NCBI GenBank assembly: GCA_910587595.1
Contig: CAJULQ010000007.1
Coordinates: 57,336-121,335, forward strand
Direction of reading: 5' to 3'
Source of the DNA: an uncultured Christensenellaceae bacterium
GTDB lineage: Bacteria > Bacillota > Clostridia > Christensenellales > Pumilibacteraceae
Length of the DNA: 64,000 bases
Part shown: in pieces, positions 58,596 to 64,000 of the stretch
Layout of the letters: every line of letters starts with the position of its first letter
How positions within the stretch are numbered: the first letter of the stretch is position 1
Notes under the pieces: model-generated
Told to the model about the DNA's origin: nothing
The model's input: the letters and a program-made list of their open reading frames with translations, nothing else
Databases searched by the model: none
Made by a program: the position numbers and the translations under genes

Positions 58596-59279
58596 ATGAG
58601 CGGAAAGAATTACAGAGAAAGCGTGAAAGCCCTCGACCTTACGAAGGCATACGAACCCAACGAGGCGATGGCGTCGGTGGTAGCATCGGCCAAAGCCAAG
58701 TTTGACGAAACGGTGGAATTGCACGTGCGTTTGGGCGTGGATCCCCGCCAAGCCGACCAACAAGTGCGCGGCACGGTGGTGCTCCCCAACGGAACGGGCA
58801 AAAGCGTGCGCGTGTTGGTTATCGCCAAGGGCGACAAAGCGGACATCGCGCAAAAAGCGGGCGCCGACATCGTTGGCGCGGAAGAAATCATCGCCAAGAT
58901 CCAAAGCGAGAACTATCTCGACTTCGACGTGGTGATCACCTCGCCCGACATGATGGGGCAAATGGGTCGCGTGGCAAGGATCCTCGGCCCCAAAGGCTTG
59001 ATGCCTTCGCCCAAGTCGGGAACGGTAACGCAAGACATCGAAAAAGCGGTAAAAGAAACCAAAGCCGGTAAAGTGGAATATCGCGTAGACAAAACGGCGA
59101 TCATTCATTGCCCCATCGGCAAAAAATCGTTCGGCCCCGAAAAGCTGTTGGAAAACTTCAATGCTTTGATGGAAGCCATCGTGAAAGCCAAACCCGCGGC
59201 CGCCAAGGGCACGTATATCAAGAGCGTGTACACGGCGTCTACCATGGGCCCCGGCGTGAAAGTGAATTACCGCGTATAA
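58596..59279 (+). CDS. rplA: 50S ribosomal protein uL1
   Basis: 227 residues, full length. Domain I segments flank domain II; recognisable blocks are VELHVRLGVDPRQADQQVRG, the TSPDMMGQMGRVARILGPKG turn and a C-terminal YIKSVYTASTMGPGVKVN. uL1 builds the mobile stalk and often represses its own operon. AGGGAGGGC precedes the start, 14 bases after rplK. Confidence 0.98.
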   Translation: MSGKNYRESVKALDLTKAYEPNEAMASVVASAKAKFDETVELHVRLGVDPRQADQQVRGTVVLPNGTGKSVRVLVIAKGDKADIAQKAGADIVGAEEIIAKIQSENYLDFDVVITSPDMMGQMGRVARILGPKGLMPSPKSGTVTQDIEKAVKETKAGKVEYRVDKTAIIHCPIGKKSFGPEKLLENFNALMEAIVKAKPAAAKGTYIKSVYTASTMGPGVKVNYRV

Positions 59280-59473
59280 TTTTCTCGAAAACACAACGAC
59301 CTATAAACCTAAGACAACAAGCGGCGTATGCCTGAAATGACCGAGCGGTCGGCTTGTCGAGGTGTGTACTGTATTTGCCGAATGCGGGCGATAGCCCCGT
59401 TATGCTCAAATACCGCAACGCCTCGTTTATCGGGGCGTTTTGTTTTATAAAAATAAAACAGGAGGTAGAAAGA
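59280..59473 (+). ncRNA. Ribosomal protein L10 leader with attenuator hairpin
   Basis: 194-base leader before rplJ. A nine-pair stem AACGCCTCG / CGGGGCGTT (59417-59425 and 59431-59439) followed by TTTTGTTTT looks like an intrinsic terminator ahead of the rplJ ribosome site. GC-rich segments upstream (GACCGAGCGGTCGG near 59338-59351) would provide the folded L10(L12)4-binding part. Identification rests on position and the attenuator; the conserved kink-turn was not verified. Confidence 0.7.
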
Positions 59474-59971
59474 ATGTCGAAAGAAGCCATCGAGCAGAAA
59501 GCACAGCAAGTTGCCGATATCGCCGAAAAGGTGAAAAAGGCAAAAAGCATCGTGTTGGTAGACTACCGCGGCCTTAACGTGGCGCAAGACACCGAAATGC
59601 GCGTGAACATGCGCAAAGCGGGCGTGGACTACAAGGTGCTCAAAAACCGTTTGGTGCTCCGCGCGCTCAACAGTTGCGGTTTTGACGGTTTCGAAAAGAT
59701 CTTAGAAGGTCCCACCGCCGTAGCGTTCGGCTACGAAGATGCCGTGGCGCCCGCCAAGATCGTGTCGGAAACGATTGCCAAAACCAACAACAAGATCGCC
59801 GTAAAGGGCGGTATCGTGGAAGGCAAGCAAGCGAGCGTGGAAGAGATCAACGCTTTGGCCAAGATCCCCGCAAAACCCGTGCTTGTCGGGCAGTTGCTTG
59901 GCATGCTCACCAATCCCATGCGCAGTTTGGCCGTGGCGATCAGCGAGATCGCCAAAAAACAGTCGGCGTAA
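59474..59971 (+). CDS. rplJ: 50S ribosomal protein uL10
   Basis: 165 residues. The N-terminal rRNA-binding domain shows KAKSIVLVDYRGLNVAQDTE, MRKAGVDYKVLKNRLVLRAL and EGPTAVAFGYEDAVAPAKI. The C-terminal helix (SLAVAISEIAKKQSA) binds bL12 dimers. It starts at the ATG after CAGGAGG; the open frame upstream runs through the leader. uL10 with bL12 probably represses through the leader above. Confidence 0.97.
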   Translation: MSKEAIEQKAQQVADIAEKVKKAKSIVLVDYRGLNVAQDTEMRVNMRKAGVDYKVLKNRLVLRALNSCGFDGFEKILEGPTAVAFGYEDAVAPAKIVSETIAKTNNKIAVKGGIVEGKQASVEEINALAKIPAKPVLVGQLLGMLTNPMRSLAVAISEIAKKQSA

Positions 59972-60088
59972 CGTCGGCGGCGGCGTAACTCTTTTTTGTT
60001 CGTTGCAAGGAGTTTTCGCCCCATTCGTGCGCGGGCAACGTCCCGCTTGGCAACGAAACACAAAATAAATCAAGGAGAAAATTTTATC

Positions 60089-60466
60089 ATGGCAGATCTT
60101 AACAAAATGTTGGAAGAAGTAAAGAGCATGACCGTTGTGGAACTCAACGATTTCGTAAAAATGCTCGAAGAGGAATTCGGCGTATCGGCGGCCGCTATGG
60201 CTGTTGCCGCGCCCGCGGCCGGCGGCGCTGCGGCTGCTCCCGCCGAGGAAGAGAAAACGGAGTTCAACCTTGTTCTTAAGGAAGTGGGCGGCAACAAAAT
60301 CGCCGTTATCAAGGTGGCTCGCGAAATCACCGGCTTGGGCCTTTCCGAAGCCAAAGCGCTCGTGGACGGCGCTCCTTCCACCATCAAAGAGGCTATGCCC
60401 AAGGAAGCGGCGGAAGAAGCTCTCAAGAAATTCCAAGAAGCCGGCGCTACCGCCGAACTCAAGTAA
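60089..60466 (+). CDS. rplL: 50S ribosomal protein bL12 (L7/L12)
   Basis: 125 residues. It has an N-terminal dimerisation helix (MTVVELNDFVKMLEEEFGV), an Ala-rich hinge (about 40-55) and the C-terminal factor-binding domain with FNLVLKEVGGNKIAVIKVAR and GLGLSEAKALVDGAPSTIKE. CAAGGAGAAAA precedes the ATG. A strong terminator follows and rpoB/rpoC are not next, which differs from the usual order. Confidence 0.98.
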   Translation: MADLNKMLEEVKSMTVVELNDFVKMLEEEFGVSAAAMAVAAPAAGGAAAAPAEEEKTEFNLVLKEVGGNKIAVIKVAREITGLGLSEAKALVDGAPSTIKEAMPKEAAEEALKKFQEAGATAELK

Positions 60467-60502
60467 GAAAACTTCTTACAACCATATCGAATACAAAAAA
60501 AC

Positions 60503-60531
60503 CGCGTGCACGTTCGTGTACGCGATTTTTT
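60503..60531 (+). terminator. Terminator of the ribosomal protein cluster
   Basis: Stem of nine to ten pairs, CGCGTGCACG against CGTGTACGCG, with a very tight loop and a run of six T. Confidence 0.85.
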
Positions 60532-60646
60532 GTTATACGCAACACGCAAAAACAAAATACAGCCGCAAAACGGTTGGCAATGAGAGGGGGTAAGCCATAC
60601 GGGACTTTTTTGCCGGCATTTTTTCTCGTTTGTTGGCGAGAAACAG

Positions 60647-60705
60647 TTGCGTAACGCAAAAACGTGTGGTATAATACCCCCCCCCATAGAAAACCGATTT
60701 TCTAT
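60647..60705 (+). promoter_or_regulatory. Promoter with poly-C start region and LacI operator (site 1)
   Basis: TTGCGT (60647-60652), 17-base spacer, TATAAT (60670-60675). Nine C (60677-60685) cover the expected transcription start. The operator core AGAAAACCGATTTTCT (60688-60703), centred on CG as is typical of LacI family sites, follows at once and ends before the ribosome site. Confidence 0.75.
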
Positions 60706-60717
60706 TGAGGGAGGAAT

Positions 60718-61482
60718 GTGGAAAATGATACAGTCTATCGTGTGGGACAAATTGAGCGAGGGGAAAGATCGCTGGCGGTGTTTGCGCAAGGCATACTCAA
60801 TCGCAAGGGCAAACGCGTTTTCGTGGATATCGACAACTTCAAACTGTATGTTGACGAGCCCATGACCGAAGTGGGGTTGTGGCAACTGATAGAGGAGAAC
60901 GCGGGCATGTTTGCGGGCAGCAAGCAAGACTACTTTATTTCGGGCGTTTCGGGCATAGGGTATGCCAACTGCTTGTCGTATCCGCGCGAGCATCTCGACA
61001 AGTTCACCGAACTCACGTCGCAAGCCATGCGCGACTCCGATTTGCGCGTAGTGTGCTTGCTCGATAACATTGCTCTCACCCAAAACAAAGAAAGTACCCG
61101 AGATCGGTTGTCAAGTTACGCAAAATTTGATAATATAGACGGAGGGATATGGGAGTTGGACCCCGACCGTTACGGGAGCGGACACGGCAAGATATTTTAT
61201 GCATGCGGCAAGCCGTTTGCGTCCGTGCGGTTCACGATGTGGCATCCGAGCTGCCGAGAAGAATGCGTAACGCACGAGTGGTTGGACGGGATCGTGCGGG
61301 ATATAAACGCCATGCCCGTGGCGCCCGACCGCGAAGAGGGGTATAGCGTGATCAACGTGCACCCGTGGACGATGTCTATAGAAAGCCTCGACTACGTGGT
61401 GTCGCGCCTATCCGACCATGTCGAGTTGGTGTATGCCGACGAATTGTTGCGGCTGATCAAAGAGAATGTGAAGAGATCATGA
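60718..61482 (+). CDS. GxGYxP-like protein, short form
   Basis: About 254 residues. The N terminus (SLAVFAQGILNRKGKRVFVDID) and the central motif GVSGIGYANC followed by YPREHLDKF resemble the N- and C-terminal parts of GxGYxP-family putative glycoside hydrolases, which are normally more than 450 residues. The two parts lie only about 60 residues apart, so the middle may have been lost. The C-terminal part includes NVHPWTMSIESLDYV. There is no signal peptide. The start is GTG 60718, only three bases from GGGAGGA; an overlapping ATG at 60716 is in another frame. It overlaps the LacI gene by four bases. Family assignment is tentative. Confidence 0.55.
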   Translation: MENDTVYRVGQIERGERSLAVFAQGILNRKGKRVFVDIDNFKLYVDEPMTEVGLWQLIEENAGMFAGSKQDYFISGVSGIGYANCLSYPREHLDKFTELTSQAMRDSDLRVVCLLDNIALTQNKESTRDRLSSYAKFDNIDGGIWELDPDRYGSGHGKIFYACGKPFASVRFTMWHPSCREECVTHEWLDGIVRDINAMPVAPDREEGYSVINVHPWTMSIESLDYVVSRLSDHVELVYADELLRLIKENVKRS

Positions 61483-62474
61483 AAAAAACGACCAAAATAA
61501 CCGATGTTGCGTTGCGCGCGGGCGTGGCAAAGTCCACCGTGTCCAACGTGCTCACGGGGCGGAAATACGTGAGCGACGAGCTGAAAGAAAAAGTGATGGC
61601 GGCTTGTCGGGAATTGGATTTTCAGCCCAATTTCTATGCGTCCGCATTGTCGGGGCACACCTCGCATATTATCGCCTTGCTGCTCGAAAGCCACGAGAAC
61701 GTGGAAAGATCGTTTTATAAAGATCTGATCGTGGCATGCTTGCAAAAGGCCGCCGAACACGGCTACGCGCTGTTGCTATACTACAATTCGGACAGCGAAA
61801 AGCTGTTGAACACGTTGCGGCAAGGCACTGCGCCCATCGACGGCGCCGTGTTGGTCACGCCGTGCGTGGAAGATTTCCGTATCGACCAAATGTCGTCGGG
61901 GCATATCGATTGCGTGGTGATCGGTCGCCCCGCCGGTGCGTTACAGCTCAGTTATGTGGATATAGACAACAAAAAGCTGGTGGCCGACGTGACCGAGGGC
62001 ATGATATCCGCTTACGGTAAAGACGTGTATCTTATCAACAGCCATAGCGGCCTCACCATTTCGCGCGACCGCGCCGACAGCTTTGCGGCGGTGTGCCGCG
62101 CCCACGGCATAGACGGCGCCGCCCGCATGTTCGAGAGCGAGCAAAGCAGCGCCGACGACGGCTACCTATATGCCAAACGCGTGATGCAAAAGGGCAGTGC
62201 GTTTATCACCGCCAACGCCGTTATCGCGTTCGGCGTGTACCGCGCCGCGGCCGAGGCGGGTTGGGAGATCGGCAAAGACGTATCGGTGTTCGCTTTGGGG
62301 CGCTCAATAGAGCACGGCACCTTTTTTCCGCCGCTCAGCCATGCCGAACAAGACTACGGCGTGTTGGGCGCCAAAGCGGTGGAAATGCTCATAAACGATA
62401 TAGAGGGCAGTGCCCAAGTGCGCCGCGAGCTCATAGAAAGCAAAGTGATCGTGAAAGAATCCGCGCGCTTTTAG
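61479..62474 (+). CDS. LacI-family transcriptional regulator
   Basis: 331 residues. The HTH and hinge (TKITDVALRAGVAKSTVSNVLTG, about 5-27, then VMAACRELDFQPN) precede a periplasmic-binding-like sensor domain (about 60-331; IIALLLESHENVE, GAVLVTPCVED, VIGRPAG). It is coupled to the GxGYxP-like gene by ATGA. Three copies of one CG-centred operator (60688, 62562, 62609) flank this unit, so it probably represses itself and the downstream lipoprotein unit in response to a sugar. Confidence 0.92.
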   Translation: MKKTTKITDVALRAGVAKSTVSNVLTGRKYVSDELKEKVMAACRELDFQPNFYASALSGHTSHIIALLLESHENVERSFYKDLIVACLQKAAEHGYALLLYYNSDSEKLLNTLRQGTAPIDGAVLVTPCVEDFRIDQMSSGHIDCVVIGRPAGALQLSYVDIDNKKLVADVTEGMISAYGKDVYLINSHSGLTISRDRADSFAAVCRAHGIDGAARMFESEQSSADDGYLYAKRVMQKGSAFITANAVIAFGVYRAAAEAGWEIGKDVSVFALGRSIEHGTFFPPLSHAEQDYGVLGAKAVEMLINDIEGSAQVRRELIESKVIVKESARF

Positions 62475-62525
62475 GCATGCGGTAAAATATACGCAATTAT
62501 TTGTAAAAAATTTTGCCGATAGGTA

Positions 62526-62624
62526 TTGACAACGGCAAGATTGTATGGTATACTATATACAAGAAAAACGGTTTTCTATTCAGATCAACCGTTTTTATAA
62601 GGCCAACAAGAAAAACGATTTTCC
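62526..62624 (+). promoter_or_regulatory. LacI-controlled promoter with two operators (sites 2 and 3)
   Basis: TTGACA (62526-62531), 17-base spacer, TATACT (62549-62554). Operators AGAAAAACGGTTTTCT (62562-62577) and AGAAAAACGATTTTCC (62609-62624) have centres 47 bases apart, the first on the transcription start. They match site 1 (60688-60703) almost base for base. Confidence 0.8.
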
Positions 62625-62651
62625 AAGATTATCGAACGAAGGGTAAATGGT

Positions 62652-62891
62652 GTGAAAAAGTGGAGAAATCTGGTATTGTTTTTGCTTGCTTTCGTGATGA
62701 CGGCCTCGGTGTTTGTGGGGTGCGGGGGGGGGAGCTCTTCTAATAAAGCCCCAAACCCCGGCATAGACACGCCGGGCGGCGACGAGAACGACGGCGACAA
62801 CAACAATAACAACAACGGCGACGGCAAGGAAAAGCGCAACGGCAACGAACAAGATTTTTACCTTGACTATTTCCGTTTGACTGCGGTATAA
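62652..62891 (+). CDS. Short lipoprotein, probably a truncated remnant
   Basis: 79 residues: a lipoprotein signal ending FVGCGGGSSS, then a Pro/Gly/Asp/Asn linker (PGGDENDGDNNNNNNGDG) and a short tail (FYLDYFRLTAV) instead of a folded domain. Start is GTG 62652. The last ten or so codons coincide with the TTGACT/TATAAT promoter of manA, so the body of a larger binding or surface protein seems to have been lost. Nine G at 62724-62732 lie in the lipobox-proximal codons. It is under the LacI-controlled promoter. Confidence 0.6.
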   Translation: MKKWRNLVLFLLAFVMTASVFVGCGGGSSSNKAPNPGIDTPGGDENDGDNNNNNNGDGKEKRNGNEQDFYLDYFRLTAV

Positions 62892-62892
62892 T
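62863..62892 (+). promoter_or_regulatory. manA promoter
   Basis: TTGACT (62863-62868), 18-base spacer, TATAAT (62887-62892). It lies inside the 3' end of the lipoprotein remnant. Confidence 0.65.
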
Positions 62893-62905
62893 AAAACAAG
62901 CGACA

Positions 62906-62931
62906 GAGCGCAATGCCCACGCATTGCGCTC
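62906..62931 (+). other. Perfect hairpin in the manA leader
   Basis: Eleven-pair stem GAGCGCAATGC / GCATTGCGCTC with a CCAC loop. There is no T run behind it, so it is probably not an efficient terminator; it falls between the manA promoter and ribosome site and could stabilise or regulate the transcript. Confidence 0.6.
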
Positions 62932-62958
62932 GCAGTCGTTTATGCAAGGAGGCAAAGT

Positions 62959-63885
62959 ATGTGTGTTGTAAAATTGCGCCCCGTTCTCAAAGACTACATA
63001 TGGGGCGGGGAAAAACTCAAAACGGTGTTCGGGCGTGACAACGGCGGCGCCAAGATCGCCGAGAGTTGGGAAGTATCGGTGCACCCCGACGGCGCGAGCG
63101 TTTGCGAGCAAACGGGCGGCACGTTGGCCGCGTATTTGGCGGACAATCCGCGCGCGGTGCATTTGCGCGGCGGCGACCTTCCCGTGCTCATCAAATACAT
63201 AGACGCGGCGAGCAATCTGTCGGTGCAAGTGCACCCGAACGACGCGTATGCGCGCGCGCACGAGAACGACAACGGCAAAACCGAAATGTGGTATGTGGTG
63301 CAAGCCGAAAAGGGGGCGGGCATTTACTGCGGCTTTCGGCGCGATACAAACAAAGAGGAATTTGCGGCGGCCGTGCAAGACGGCACGGTGGAAAAACTGC
63401 TCAACTTTATTCCCGTGCGCGCGGGCGACTGCTACCTTATCAAAGCGGGCACGGTGCACGCCATCGGCGCGGGCTGCATGATCTGCGAAGTGCAGCAAAA
63501 CAGCAATGTCACCTATCGCGTGTACGACTACGGCCGCTTGGGCGCCGACGGCAAGCCGCGGGCGTTGCATGTGGAAAAAGCGGCGGAAGTGATGCGGCTG
63601 AACGCTTTCCGCGACGAAACGGGCAGCGAAGACTTCGAGTCGGTCACGGGCGGCAGAATGCGCAAGCTCACCGAGTGCGAATATTTCCGTTGCCGCGAAC
63701 TGTGCTTGGAGGGCGAGTATTCGGAGATTAATTGCAATTCGTATGTTGCCCTCAATGCGCTCGAAGGGAGCGGCACGGTGTCGGGCATTCCCTTTGCGGC
63801 GGGCGATTCGTTCTTTGTGCCGTGCGGCACGCAGTTCGACGTGCGCGGCCACGGCAAGTTCATTCTAACCGACAGCCGCGCGTAA
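62959..63885 (+). CDS. manA: Mannose-6-phosphate isomerase, class I
   Basis: 308 residues, the short Firmicutes form. Zinc-cupin motifs are visible: SVQVHPNDAYA (about 95; Gln, His), the active-site region AGTVHAIGAGCMICEVQQNS (about 170-190) and LHVEKAAEV. It interconverts mannose 6-phosphate and fructose 6-phosphate. CAAGGAGGC precedes the start. It follows the LacI unit but has its own promoter. The 115 bases after it to the window end show no gene. Confidence 0.95.
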   Translation: MCVVKLRPVLKDYIWGGEKLKTVFGRDNGGAKIAESWEVSVHPDGASVCEQTGGTLAAYLADNPRAVHLRGGDLPVLIKYIDAASNLSVQVHPNDAYARAHENDNGKTEMWYVVQAEKGAGIYCGFRRDTNKEEFAAAVQDGTVEKLLNFIPVRAGDCYLIKAGTVHAIGAGCMICEVQQNSNVTYRVYDYGRLGADGKPRALHVEKAAEVMRLNAFRDETGSEDFESVTGGRMRKLTECEYFRCRELCLEGEYSEINCNSYVALNALEGSGTVSGIPFAAGDSFFVPCGTQFDVRGHGKFILTDSRA

Positions 63886-64000
63886 GCCGCTGTGCGTTTG
63901 TAGCCGCTTGTAAGGGCGCGAAACCGAAACAAAAAGACCGTAAGGGTTTACCGTAATTCCCACAGGGAATTTAATAAAACGCAAATAAAAAGGTTTAGGC

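Overview
The window looks like chromosome of an uncultured, moderately GC-rich, single-membrane bacterium, most probably a gut Clostridia (Firmicutes). The reasons are strong AGGAGG-type ribosome sites, U-tract hairpin terminators, TTGACA/TATAAT promoters with 17-base spacers, the rpmG-secE-nusG-rplKAJL cluster, PdxST-type vitamin B6 synthesis, many lipoproteins and no outer-membrane genes. The taxonomic placement is an inference.

1-2.4 kb is a scar zone: an acetyltransferase remnant, a LysR regulator, the 3' half of a tRNA-Ser(UGA) gene that looks like an integration-site remnant, and an AraC regulator and a trehalase that have both lost their 5' ends at one breakpoint.

2.4-14.9 kb is a clearly AT-richer island headed by a tyrosine integrase. 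Its core is an eight-gene co-oriented operon (3778-12223): a membrane protein with a beta-helix-like ectodomain, a coiled-coil protein, a soluble FtsK/SpoIIIE-type ATPase, three WXG100-sized helical proteins, a long coiled-coil protein and a Sel1-repeat protein. It looks like a reduced type VII-secretion-like machine without EsaA, EssA, EssB or EsaB, and it is the best candidate for an undescribed system. Passenger genes follow: GNAT, unknown, Nudix, NADAR-like and a MESH1-like HD hydrolase.

15.2-38 kb is host-like sequence: a surface transglutaminase-like protein, an EFR1-type ferredoxin, a SIMPL protein, an ABC-2 exporter, ilvC, a CorC/CNNM protein with a putative Mn exporter, a YybS-like protein with rplI, pdxST, nadE (apparently lacking its glutaminase nucleophile), a patatin, a ComEC-like hydrolase, a CPBP protease, and a DtxR-type regulator divergent from feoA-feoA-feoB-cysteine-rich protein.

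38-50.7 kb is a carbohydrate and surface-protein region: a solitary binding lipoprotein, a small lipoprotein behind a poly-G promoter, then a sugar ABC importer (binding protein and two permeases, no ATPase) with a six-hairpin glycosidase-like protein, a Big2 protein, a TIM-barrel lipoprotein and a BspA-type leucine-rich lipoprotein. Two 27-base palindromes bracket its promoter and resemble the pair at the island operon's promoter.

50.8-64 kb holds a second, host-like copy of the integrase family, rarA, a heterodimeric ABC exporter, the ribosomal/secE/nusG cluster (ending at rplL without rpoBC), a LacI-controlled unit with three matching operators, a lipoprotein remnant and manA. Long homopolymer G/C tracts (8-9 bases) recur in promoters and surface genes and could be phase-variable.
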